NCBI RefSeq assembly: GCF_900182615.1
Contig: NZ_FXTE01000007.1
Coordinates: 108,615 to 172,614, forward strand
DNA length: 64,000 nt
Direction: 5' to 3'
DNA from: Ruegeria faecimaris
GTDB taxonomy: Bacteria > Pseudomonadota > Alphaproteobacteria > Rhodobacterales > Rhodobacteraceae
The translations under genes and the position numbers were made by a program. Positions 25,593-33,498 of the stretch are shown here, in pieces; within the stretch, counting starts at the first letter, position 1; each line of letters starts with the position of its first letter. The notes beneath the pieces were generated by a model. The model was not told where the DNA came from and made no database searches. It saw nothing but the letters and a program-made list of their open reading frames with translations.

Positions 25593-26165
25593 ATGAGCGA
25601 AACGACGCAGAAAAAGTCGGGCCTTGCCGGAATTGTTGATGGCATTGACAAGGGGATCGCTGCGCTTGAGCGGGTGATCATGGCCACAGGCGTCATTCTG
25701 ATGGCAGTCAACACCATCGCAAATGTCATCAGCCGGTTTGTTTTCAACCACTCCATTATATTCGCCGAAGAGTTGAACAGTATATTCATATTGTTGGTGA
25801 CATTTGCTGGTATCGGCTACGCCGCGCGCCATGGTCGGCATATCCGCATGTCCGCCATCTCAGACGCGTTACCCGAACGGGTCAGAAAAATCTTGATGGT
25901 TGTAGTCACGGGAGTCACCGCTGTGCTGTTGCTGCTCTTGGCGTGGTACGCTGTGCAATACATCATCAGCATGTACGCCAAGGGGCGGGTCTATCCCGCC
26001 CTCGGATTCCCTGTTTATCTCAGCTACATCTGGGTGCCGATTGGGCTGTTTGTGACCGGGGTTCAATACGCGCTCACTTTCATCAAAAACCTTCAGGAAC
26101 CTGAAATCTACCTGTCAACTGATCTGCGAGAAGCAGATGCGCGGGAACTGGAAGTGGAGCTTTAA
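25593..26165 (+). CDS. uehB: Ectoine TRAP transporter small permease UehB
   Basis: A 190-residue DctQ-family protein with four spans. The motif NVISRFVFNHSIIFAEELNSIF near residue 50 and the ARHGRHIRMSAISDALP loop are typical. ATG at 25593 follows GGGGGGA; the longer frame from 25569 lacks support. It works with the large permease encoded two bases downstream. Confidence 0.92.
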   Translation: MSETTQKKSGLAGIVDGIDKGIAALERVIMATGVILMAVNTIANVISRFVFNHSIIFAEELNSIFILLVTFAGIGYAARHGRHIRMSAISDALPERVRKILMVVVTGVTAVLLLLLAWYAVQYIISMYAKGRVYPALGFPVYLSYIWVPIGLFVTGVQYALTFIKNLQEPEIYLSTDLREADARELEVEL

Positions 26166-26167
26166 CC

Positions 26168-27454
26168 ATGGCACTCTTAATGTTTTCCGCAATGGTTGTC
26201 CTGCTGCTTATGGGGTTTCCGATGATGGTTCCCCTCATTGCCGGCGCGTTCATCGGCGTGATCGAGCTGTTTGGCACAATCGACAAAACCGAGTTTATGA
26301 TTCAGCAAATGTTGGGTGGCATCCGGCCCTCTTCACTGATCGCCGTTCCTATGTTCATTCTGGCAGCGGATATCATGACACGTGGCCAGTCCGCAGGGCG
26401 GCTGATTGATATGGTCATGGCCTTTGTTCGCCATGTTCGAGGGGGGTTGGCCGTCAGTACAGCTGCGGCTTGCGCATTGTTCGGTGCCGTGTCCGGGTCC
26501 ACCCAAGCCACGGTCGTTGCGGTGGGAACGCCACTCAGGCCCGGAATGCTGAAAGGTGGCTACAAGGATTCTTTCATTTTGGCCCTGATCGTCAACTCAA
26601 GTGACATCGCGTTCCTGATCCCGCCCAGTATTGGGATGATCATCTACGGTGTAGTTGCCAAGGCCTCCATCCCTGAACTGTTCATCGCGGGCATCGGGCC
26701 CGGATTGTTAATCCTGTTCATGTTCTCTGTCTACAGTATGATCTACGCCAAATTAAATGACGTCCCCACTGAACCGGCCGCCACATGGTGCGAACGCGCG
26801 GCAGCGGTGAAACGGGCCTTGTGGCCGCTGGGTTTCCCGGTTCTGATCATCGGCGGCATCTTCTTCGGCGTTTTCAGCCCGACCGAAGCCGCAGCAATCA
26901 GCGTGGCCTATGCGGTGTTGCTGGAAGTCTTCATTTTCAAAACAATGAAAATCACCGGCCTATACCAGATCGCCCTGTCAACGGGCATGGTAACGGCGGT
27001 AGTTTTTATTTTGGTGGGGGCAGGTGCTGCCTTTGCCTGGGTTCTGTCATTCGCGCAGATACCGCAACAGATTTTGGGCGCTCTTGGCATTGATGAAATG
27101 GGGCAGATCGGCGTCCTGTTCACAATCGCGATTGCGTTCTTCATCGGCTGTATGTTCGTGGATCCCATCGTGGTCATCTTGATCTTTGTTCCGATCTTTG
27201 CGCCCGTGGTCGAGAAAACCGGACTGGACCCAATTCTGGTCGGCACTTTGATCACATTGCAGGCCGCCATCGGCTCGGCCACCCCGCCGTTCGGATGCGA
27301 TATCTTCACGGCGGTAGCGGTATTCAAACGTCCCTATCTGGAAGTAATCAGAGGAACGCCGCCTTTCGTGATCATGCTTTTGAGTGTCTCGGTCTTGATG
27401 ATCTTCTTCCCGCAGGTGGCACTGTTTTTGCGCGACATCGCATTTAACAAATAA
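26168..27454 (+). CDS. uehC: Ectoine TRAP transporter large permease UehC
   Basis: A 428-residue DctM-family protein with about twelve spans. The signature NSSDIAFLIPPSIGMIIYGVVAK near residue 140 and the repeat SATPPFGCDIFTAVAV near 375 are clear, as is GAVSGSTQATVVAVG. It imports ectoines with sodium. Its start is 2 bases after the uehB stop, and the usp gene follows 12 bases after its stop. Confidence 0.93.
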   Translation: MALLMFSAMVVLLLMGFPMMVPLIAGAFIGVIELFGTIDKTEFMIQQMLGGIRPSSLIAVPMFILAADIMTRGQSAGRLIDMVMAFVRHVRGGLAVSTAAACALFGAVSGSTQATVVAVGTPLRPGMLKGGYKDSFILALIVNSSDIAFLIPPSIGMIIYGVVAKASIPELFIAGIGPGLLILFMFSVYSMIYAKLNDVPTEPAATWCERAAAVKRALWPLGFPVLIIGGIFFGVFSPTEAAAISVAYAVLLEVFIFKTMKITGLYQIALSTGMVTAVVFILVGAGAAFAWVLSFAQIPQQILGALGIDEMGQIGVLFTIAIAFFIGCMFVDPIVVILIFVPIFAPVVEKTGLDPILVGTLITLQAAIGSATPPFGCDIFTAVAVFKRPYLEVIRGTPPFVIMLLSVSVLMIFFPQVALFLRDIAFNK

Positions 27455-27466
27455 AAGGAGCGACAA

Positions 27467-27904
27467 ATGTTCAAATCAATACTCGCTGCTTTTGACGGGT
27501 CTGAAGGATCAGAGGCCGCCCTTCGCAAAGCCGCTGAATTGGCTAGGTTGTGTGATGCGGAAATGCTGGTACTGACGCTCTACCGTCATCATTCGATACT
27601 GGAAGGATCGATGTATGTCATCGATGCAGAAAAGCCTGATGATATTGACGGGATCATGCGCGATCACGCAAAGGAAACTGCTGAACGCGGCGCGTCCATT
27701 GCGCACGAGGCAGGGTGCGAGAACATCCGGGCCTTTGTCAAAGGCGGGCCAACGGCGCGAACTATCGTCAGCTTTTCCAAAGAACATGAGAATGACCTGA
27801 TCGTCATGGGCAGCCGAGGATTGGGATCGATTGAGGGTTATTTGCTGGGCAGCGTCTCTCACAAGGTGACCAGCCTTGCGCAATGCCCGGTTCTGGTGGT
27901 GTGA
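27467..27904 (+). CDS. Universal stress protein (TeaD type) of the ectoine operon
   Basis: A 145-residue UspA-domain protein. The ATP-binding pattern GSRGLGSIEGYLLGSVSH near the C-terminus matches the G-x2-G-x9-G-S motif of nucleotide-binding members. A homologous gene, teaD, follows the TeaABC transporter in Halomonas, where it lowers transport activity, so a regulatory role on UehABC is likely. The gene lies between the transporter genes and eutA with very short spacers. Confidence 0.92.
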   Translation: MFKSILAAFDGSEGSEAALRKAAELARLCDAEMLVLTLYRHHSILEGSMYVIDAEKPDDIDGIMRDHAKETAERGASIAHEAGCENIRAFVKGGPTARTIVSFSKEHENDLIVMGSRGLGSIEGYLLGSVSHKVTSLAQCPVLVV

Positions 27905-27912
27905 GGATGGCA

Positions 27913-28677
27913 ATGGCTTTGGATATACAATCTTCGACTTCGTCTGTGGCTCTCGCGCTGGATGCTCGCCCTGTCACACATCGTATCGGGCTGGTCGCGC
28001 TGGCCACGGATCATACGACGGAAACTGACTTCGCACGCATTCTGCAAGGGCATGATGTGGGCGTATATGTAAACCGGATCGGGTTTGAAAACCCAACCAC
28101 ACATGAAAGCCTTTTGAAGACAGGGCCGCTGCTGACCGATGCCGCAGCAGAGATTCTGCCTGGCGAGGCGCTAGATGTATTGGTCTATGGATGCACGGCA
28201 GCTTCGGTAGTTTTGGGGAACGACAGAGTGGCCGAGCACATGAACAGCGCAAAGCCGGGCACGCCTTGCGTCACACCCAGCTCGGCAGCCTTTGATGCAT
28301 TTGAGGCTTTGGGGGTAAAAAAAGTAAGCGTTCTTACGCCCTATACGCAGGATGTGACGGATTCTCTGGTCACCTATTTCTCGCAACACGGCCTCGACGT
28401 GGTGAACGCTGTTTGCTTTGGATTGTCCGATGATCGCGACATGGCGCGCGTCTCAATGGACAGCATTATCGAAGGTGGTGTTGCTGCGTGCGATCCCGAT
28501 GCTGATGCGCTTTTTATTTCCTGTACGGCGGTGCGTGCCGCCCCATGTGTCGCACAATTGGAGGCCCGGCTTGGCAAACCGGTTGTTACCTCCAATCAGG
28601 CGATGGTTTGGCGCTGCATGAGGCATCTTGGGGTTACTTCGAATTATCCCGCGGGCGGTATGTTGTTCAGTAAATAG
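27913..28677 (+). CDS. eutA: Ectoine utilization protein EutA (Asp/Glu/maleate racemase-isomerase fold)
   Basis: A 254-residue member of the Asp/Glu racemase superfamily, close to maleate cis-trans isomerases. The two catalytic cysteines are in LVYGCTAASVV (about residue 94) and LFISCTAVRAAP (about 205). EutA proteins are found in hydroxyectoine-using bacteria and are thought to change the stereochemistry of a hydroxylated intermediate before dehydration by EutB; this has been proposed rather than fully shown. ATG at 27913 has GAGG six bases upstream; ATG at 27907 is the alternative. Confidence 0.9.
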   Translation: MALDIQSSTSSVALALDARPVTHRIGLVALATDHTTETDFARILQGHDVGVYVNRIGFENPTTHESLLKTGPLLTDAAAEILPGEALDVLVYGCTAASVVLGNDRVAEHMNSAKPGTPCVTPSSAAFDAFEALGVKKVSVLTPYTQDVTDSLVTYFSQHGLDVVNAVCFGLSDDRDMARVSMDSIIEGGVAACDPDADALFISCTAVRAAPCVAQLEARLGKPVVTSNQAMVWRCMRHLGVTSNYPAGGMLFSK

Positions 28678-28697
28678 GAAGAAAGTCAGGACAAGAG

Positions 28698-29687
28698 ATG
28701 AGCTCTGAAATCACACTTCAGGATAGTTTTGCTGCGCGCGCGCGGATCGCACAGTCGATCCGGGTCACGCCGACGGTGTCGTCAGACGCGCTCAGCAAAG
28801 CCACCGGCGGTGATATTCGCCTCAAGCTGGAGCAAGGCCAGATCACCGGCAGTTTCAAGCTGCGCGGGGCATCCAATGCTGTGTTGTCACTTAGCGATGC
28901 GCAGCGCGCCAAAGGTGTGGTGGGTGTATCGACGGGCAATCACGGGCGCGGTTTGGCCTATGCGGCAAAGCAGGCCGGGGTGCGGTGTATCATCTGCATG
29001 TCGGAACTGGTGCCGCAAAACAAGGTGGACGGCATCAAGGCGCAAGGCGCAGAGGTGCGCATTGTCGGGCGTTCTCAGGATGACGCACAGGTAGAAGTTG
29101 ACATGCTGGTCGCCGATGGGATGGTCATGCTTCCCCCGTTTGATCATCGCGATATCATTGCCGGGCAAAGCACCGTTGCACTGGAAATGCTGGAACAATC
29201 CCCGGATCTTGAAACGGTTCTGGTGCCGCTGTCGGGCGGCGGGCTGATTTCCGGCGTCGGGATGGTGATGAAGGCGGTTAATCCGCAGGTCCGCGTTATC
29301 GGAATTTCGATGGAGCGCGGGGCGGCTATGTATGAAAGCCAGAAGGCGGGGAAACCGGTTCTGGTCGAAGAACTGTCGACACTGGCCGACTCGCTGGGCG
29401 GTGGGGTTGGATTGGACAACCAGCACACTTTTGCCATGACTCGTGCCTTTGTTGATGATCTGATTCTTGTGACCGAGACCGAGATTGCTGCTGCCATCCG
29501 CCACGCCTATTGGCAGGAACGTCAGATCATTGAAGGGTCCGGCAGTGTCGGCATTGCCGCGCTTCTGGCGGGAAAAATCAAAGACCCAGGTAGGTGCGTC
29601 GCGCTGATCTCGGGGCAAAACATCGACATGCAGCTGCATCACCGGATCATTTCCGGCGAAGATGTAGATGTGACGGCGGAGGGCTAA
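28698..29687 (+). CDS. eutB: Hydroxyectoine utilization dehydratase EutB
   Basis: A 329-residue PLP enzyme of the threonine dehydratase (fold type II) family. The PLP lysine is K54 in SFKLRGA; GVSTGNHGRGLAYAA is the Asn-loop and LSGGGLISG the phosphate-binding glycine loop. In the accepted model it removes the hydroxyl of a hydroxyectoine-derived intermediate, feeding EutC. It follows eutA by 20 bases and ends one base before eutC. Confidence 0.92.
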   Translation: MSSEITLQDSFAARARIAQSIRVTPTVSSDALSKATGGDIRLKLEQGQITGSFKLRGASNAVLSLSDAQRAKGVVGVSTGNHGRGLAYAAKQAGVRCIICMSELVPQNKVDGIKAQGAEVRIVGRSQDDAQVEVDMLVADGMVMLPPFDHRDIIAGQSTVALEMLEQSPDLETVLVPLSGGGLISGVGMVMKAVNPQVRVIGISMERGAAMYESQKAGKPVLVEELSTLADSLGGGVGLDNQHTFAMTRAFVDDLILVTETEIAAAIRHAYWQERQIIEGSGSVGIAALLAGKIKDPGRCVALISGQNIDMQLHHRIISGEDVDVTAEG

Positions 29688-29688
29688 A

Positions 29689-30681
29689 ATGGCGCAGATT
29701 AAAATTCTGACAGAAGCCGAATTGCGCGATCTGGTGCCGCTCGATATCGATGCAGTGGACTGCATCGAACAGGGTTTTTCGACACTGGCCGGGGGCAAAG
29801 TGGTCATGCCGCCAATCATGACACTGATGGTTCCAGATCATAACGGTGAGGTATGTGTAAAGTCAGCCTATGTCCCGGGCATCGACAGCTTTGCCATGAA
29901 GATGAGTCCCGGCTTTTTCGATAATCCCAAGCTGGGCCTGCCCAGCACATCAGGCTTGATGGTGCTATTCTCAAGCACCACTGGCGTTCTGGAAGCTTTG
30001 CTTCTGGATAATGGTTATCTCACGGATGTGCGCACCGCCGCTGCAGGAGCGGTATCTGCGCGCCACCTTGCGCGCGAGGACGCGACACGCGCGTGTATCA
30101 TCGGTGCTGGTGTGCAGGCAAAGCTACAACTCAAGGCGCTGACCCTTGTGCGCGGCATCGAAAGCGCTGTGATCTGGGCGCGGGATGCGGCCAAGGCCGA
30201 AACCTTGGCTTCCAGCCTTCGCGAAGAACTTGGGGTCGACGTCACGGCCAGCACTGATAGGGCGGGTGCCGTGTCCTCGGCAGATATCATCGTCACGACA
30301 ACCCCTTCGGACATTCCGCTGATCAAAGCGGAATGGCTGCAACCGGGGCAGCTTGTCATTGCGATGGGTTCGGATCAGGAACACAAGGTCGAGCTTGACC
30401 CGGGTTGTCTTGCCAAGGCAACGCTCTATGTGCCCGACAGCCAAGCCCAATGCGCCCTCAAAGGCGAACTGCGCAGCGCCATTGCGGTGGGCATTTTCCC
30501 GGCTGATGGCAGGTTTGCTGAACTGGGTGATATCACCTCCGACAAGGCGCCGGGGCGACAATCCGACAGTGACATCATTATTGCTGACCTGACAGGTACG
30601 GGTGTCCAGGATACCGCCATTGCCACGCTTGCTCGCCAGCGCGCGGAAAACTCAGGCAAAGGCACCACGTTTTCAAGCTAA
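29689..30681 (+). CDS. eutC: Ectoine utilization protein EutC (ornithine cyclodeaminase family)
   Basis: A 330-residue NAD(P)-binding protein of the ornithine cyclodeaminase/mu-crystallin family. The N-terminal substrate part contains VKSAYVPGIDSFAMKMSPGFFDN with the conserved lysine; the Rossmann motif is IIGAGVQAKLQLKAL near residue 140. In hydroxyectoine use it is thought to reduce the imine formed after EutB. It is in the compact eutABC block. Confidence 0.92.
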   Translation: MAQIKILTEAELRDLVPLDIDAVDCIEQGFSTLAGGKVVMPPIMTLMVPDHNGEVCVKSAYVPGIDSFAMKMSPGFFDNPKLGLPSTSGLMVLFSSTTGVLEALLLDNGYLTDVRTAAAGAVSARHLAREDATRACIIGAGVQAKLQLKALTLVRGIESAVIWARDAAKAETLASSLREELGVDVTASTDRAGAVSSADIIVTTTPSDIPLIKAEWLQPGQLVIAMGSDQEHKVELDPGCLAKATLYVPDSQAQCALKGELRSAIAVGIFPADGRFAELGDITSDKAPGRQSDSDIIIADLTGTGVQDTAIATLARQRAENSGKGTTFSS

Positions 30682-30696
30682 CAACGGATTAATTCT

Positions 30697-31884
30697 ATGC
30701 CAGAACCAAAACTCCACTTCTCACGCGATGAGTTCAGCCAGCGCATTGCAAAAACCCGCGCCGCCATGGCCGAACGTGGGCTTGACCTTCTGATCGTGAC
30801 GGACCCTTCGAACATGAACTGGTTGACCGGCTATGACGGTTGGTCTTTTTACGTGCATCAATGCGTAGTGCTGAGTCTCACTGGCGAGCCGGTCTGGTAC
30901 GGCCGTGGACAAGATGCCAATGGCGCGCTTCGCACCTGCTTTATGGATCCCGCCAATATCATCGGTTACCCGGACCATTATGTACAATCCACCGAACGTC
31001 ACCCGATGGATTACCTGTCGGCACAGCTGGCCGATCGTAAGCTGGATAAGGGCCATATCGGCGTTGAGATGGACAACTACTGGTTCACAGCTGCGGCCTT
31101 TGCCGCGCTACAGCACCACATGCCAAATGCCAAATTTTCCGATGCGACTGCGTTGGTCAACTGGCAGCGCGCGGTAAAATCTGAAACCGAGCTGGAATAC
31201 ATGCGCCAAGCAGGCCGCATTGTGGGCCGTATGCATGAACGTATCTTTGAAAAGGTCGAGCCGGGCATCCGCAAATGCGATCTGGTGGCGGAAATCTATG
31301 ATGCGGCCTTACGCTATGACGCACAGATCGGTGCGGGCGGAGACTATCCCGCGCTGGTGCCACTTTTGCCCTCAGGCGCGGATGCCTCAGCCCCGCATTT
31401 GACATGGGACGATCAGCCAATGAAATCCGGCGAAGGTACGTTTTTCGAGATCGCAGGTGTCGTCAAACGGTACCACTGCCCGCTGTCGCGCACGGTCTTC
31501 CTTGGAAAGCCCACGCAAACATTCCTCGACGCTGAAAAGGCTGTGCTTGAGGGCATGGAGGCCGGGCTGGAGGCTGCAAAAGAGGGCAACCTCTGTGAGG
31601 ATGTCGCCATTGCCTTCTTCAGCGTGCTAAAGAAATACGGGATCACCAAAGATAACCGCACCGGTTACCCGATCGGTGTCAGCTACCCGCCTGACTGGGG
31701 CGAACGGACCTTCTCGCTTCGTCCCGGCGACAAGACGGTTCTGCAGGAGAACATGACCCTGCATTTCATGACCGGCCTCTGGATGGAGGATTGGGGTTTT
31801 GAGATTACTGAAAGCATCCGCATCACCAGATCCGGCCATGAGTGCCTGGCCAACGTGCCCCGCAAAATGGTTGTGAAGGACTGA
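30697..31884 (+). CDS. doeA: Ectoine hydrolase DoeA (EutD)
   Basis: A 395-residue M24 peptidase-fold enzyme that opens the ectoine ring to N-acetyl-diaminobutyrate. The N-terminal creatinase domain carries DPSNMNWLTGYDGWSFYVHQ and the C-terminal domain carries YPIGVSYPPDWGERTFSL near residue 325, where true peptidases have their metal histidine motif; the divergence is a known mark of DoeA. It follows eutC by 15 bases. Confidence 0.94.
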   Translation: MPEPKLHFSRDEFSQRIAKTRAAMAERGLDLLIVTDPSNMNWLTGYDGWSFYVHQCVVLSLTGEPVWYGRGQDANGALRTCFMDPANIIGYPDHYVQSTERHPMDYLSAQLADRKLDKGHIGVEMDNYWFTAAAFAALQHHMPNAKFSDATALVNWQRAVKSETELEYMRQAGRIVGRMHERIFEKVEPGIRKCDLVAEIYDAALRYDAQIGAGGDYPALVPLLPSGADASAPHLTWDDQPMKSGEGTFFEIAGVVKRYHCPLSRTVFLGKPTQTFLDAEKAVLEGMEAGLEAAKEGNLCEDVAIAFFSVLKKYGITKDNRTGYPIGVSYPPDWGERTFSLRPGDKTVLQENMTLHFMTGLWMEDWGFEITESIRITRSGHECLANVPRKMVVKD

Positions 31885-31887
31885 GTA

Positions 31888-32880
31888 ATGACACCCAACC
31901 CAATTTCCCCGACGATCCCGCTGGATAGCGATGGTATCCACCACGGTTTCCTACGGATGCCTTACAGCCGGGATGACAGTGCTTGGGGGTCAATTATGAT
32001 CCCGCTAACGGTTATCAAAAACGGAGATGGGCCTACAGCTTTGCTGACCGGCGCCAACCATGGCGATGAATATGAAGGGCCCGTGGCGTTGCAAGAACTG
32101 ACGGTTACGCTAAAGCCCGAGGACATCACCGGACGCGTGATCATCGTGCCTGCCTTCAATTATCCCGCTTATCGCGCCGCCTTACGCACCTCGCCCATCG
32201 ACAAAGGCAATATGAACCGTGCCTTTCCGGGCCGGCCAGATGGCACCCCAACCGAAAAGATTGCCGACTATTTCCAGCGCGTTCTTTTGCCAATGGCCGA
32301 TATTGCGGTGGATTTTCACTCGGGCGGAAAAACGCTGGATTTCGTGCCCTTCGCGGCGGCCCATATCCTTGAAGATAAAGCCAATGAAGCGGCCTGTTTC
32401 GCCGCGATGGCCGCCTTTAACGCCCCCTATTCGGTGCAGCTACTGGAGATCGACAATGTCGGAATGTACGACACCGCGGTCGAAGATATGGGTAAGGTTC
32501 TGGTTTCAACAGAATTGGGCGGTGGTGGCTCTGCAACAGCCAAGTCGATTGCTGTTGCAAAAAAGGGCCTGCGCAATGTGCTGATTCACGCTGGAATTCT
32601 GAAGGGGGAGATGCAGATTGACCCCACCGTGCGCCTGGATATGCCCGATGGTGACTGCTTTGTTTTCTCGGAAGACGATGGCCTCTACGAGCCGATGGTT
32701 GATCTTGGTGAACAGGTCAGCCAAGGCGATGTTGTGGCCCGCGTTTGGCCCGTTGATCGCACCGGGATTGCCCCGATTGAATACCGCGCCAAAGTTACGG
32801 GCCTTTTGATAAGTCGCCACTTTCCCGGTCTCATCAAAGCGGGAGATTGCGCGGCGGTGATCGGGTTGAACGTTGGATAA
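31888..32880 (+). CDS. doeB: N-acetyl-L-2,4-diaminobutyrate deacetylase DoeB (EutE)
   Basis: A 330-residue zinc deacetylase of the AstE/AspA (M14-like) family. Zinc ligands are visible: NHGDEYEGP (His and Glu near residues 54-57) and AVDFHSGG (His near 147); the substrate arginines are in MNRAFPGRPDG. It converts the DoeA product to L-2,4-diaminobutyrate and acetate. The gene starts three bases after the doeA stop. Confidence 0.94.
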   Translation: MTPNPISPTIPLDSDGIHHGFLRMPYSRDDSAWGSIMIPLTVIKNGDGPTALLTGANHGDEYEGPVALQELTVTLKPEDITGRVIIVPAFNYPAYRAALRTSPIDKGNMNRAFPGRPDGTPTEKIADYFQRVLLPMADIAVDFHSGGKTLDFVPFAAAHILEDKANEAACFAAMAAFNAPYSVQLLEIDNVGMYDTAVEDMGKVLVSTELGGGGSATAKSIAVAKKGLRNVLIHAGILKGEMQIDPTVRLDMPDGDCFVFSEDDGLYEPMVDLGEQVSQGDVVARVWPVDRTGIAPIEYRAKVTGLLISRHFPGLIKAGDCAAVIGLNVG

Positions 32881-32903
32881 CTTTATTCCCCGGAGGTGAG
32901 ACC

Positions 32904-33386
32904 ATGCGGCTCGACGCCCGCGATCTGGATATTCTACGGGTGCTTTCAACCGACGGGCGCATCACAAAAACGGCTTTGGCCGACCGCGTTGGCCTGTCGC
33001 CCACCCCCTGCTGGGAGCGGCTGAAAAAGTTGGAAAAAGCCGGGTTGATCAAGCGATATAGAGCCGAGATCAACCTGCGCAAACTTGGGCCACATGTAAC
33101 TGTTTTTGTTGCGGCCGAACTGTCCGATCATACCGCTGCCAGCTTTCAGGCTTTTGAGGCCGCAATGCAACGCTATGAAGAAGTGTTGGCCTGCTGGGCG
33201 CTTGGCGGAGGATTTGATTACATCCTGCAAATCGTGACGCGCGATATCGATGCCTATCAACGCCTGATTGATGAAATGCTCAATGCTGACATAGGTCTGG
33301 AAAAATATTTTACCTATATTGTCACCAAACCAGTGAAGGGGCAGGGCGTTCCGCCGATTTCCCTCATTGCTGGATGGCAGGAGTAA
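32904..33386 (+). CDS. doeX: AsnC/Lrp-type regulator DoeX
   Basis: A 160-residue Lrp-family regulator with an N-terminal helix-turn-helix (LDILRVLSTDGRITKTALADRVGLSPTPCWERL in fragments over residues 7-45) and a RAM ligand domain. In Halomonas, DoeX binds DNA upstream of ectoine catabolic genes. ATG at 32904 is preceded by CGGAGGTGA; the longer frame from 32847 overlaps doeB and lacks a site. It lies inside the catabolic operon, ahead of doeC and doeD. Confidence 0.92.
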   Translation: MRLDARDLDILRVLSTDGRITKTALADRVGLSPTPCWERLKKLEKAGLIKRYRAEINLRKLGPHVTVFVAAELSDHTAASFQAFEAAMQRYEEVLACWALGGGFDYILQIVTRDIDAYQRLIDEMLNADIGLEKYFTYIVTKPVKGQGVPPISLIAGWQE

Positions 33387-33389
33387 CCC

Positions 33390-33450
33390 TCTGCCTGAGA
33401 GATGGTTTACAGCAGAATACTCTGCTTTGGACCCGAAATTTGGTCTCATC
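33390..33450 (+). ncRNA. Candidate structured leader between doeX and doeC
   Basis: The 112-base spacer between doeX and doeC is unusually rich in pairing. AGCAGA (33411-33416) and TCTGCT (33421-33426) form a perfect 6-bp hairpin; GACC (33430-33433) pairs with GGTC (33442-33445); TGAGA (33396-33400) could pair with TCTCA (33444-33448), which competes with the previous stem. The first bases AACCCTCT can also pair with AGAGGTT of the doeC ribosome binding region. Such mutually exclusive pairings suggest a regulatory RNA, but no known class was matched. Read on the other strand it has CTCTCAGGCA as in glycine riboswitches, but lacks their GCCGAAGG core. Confidence 0.35.
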
Positions 33451-33461
33451 CTTTGCCTGTA

Positions 33462-33482
33462 ATGCCCGACATTGTCGGGCAT
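33462..33482 (+). promoter_or_regulatory. Perfect hairpin just upstream of the doeC ribosome binding site
   Basis: ATGCCCGACA at 33462-33471 and TGTCGGGCAT at 33473-33482 are exact inverted repeats around one T, giving a stem of at least 8-9 bp. GAGGGAGAGG, the doeC ribosome binding region, begins two bases later. No uridine run follows, so it is more likely an mRNA stability or translation element than a terminator. Confidence 0.5.
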
Positions 33483-33498
33483 CGAGGGAGAGGTTTCC

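Noticed and set aside
33387..33460. Glycine riboswitch on the minus strand
   Set aside because: CTCTCAGGCA and a GAGACC-like 5' part are present, but the invariant GCCGAAGG core is missing and the strand would read antisense to doeX.
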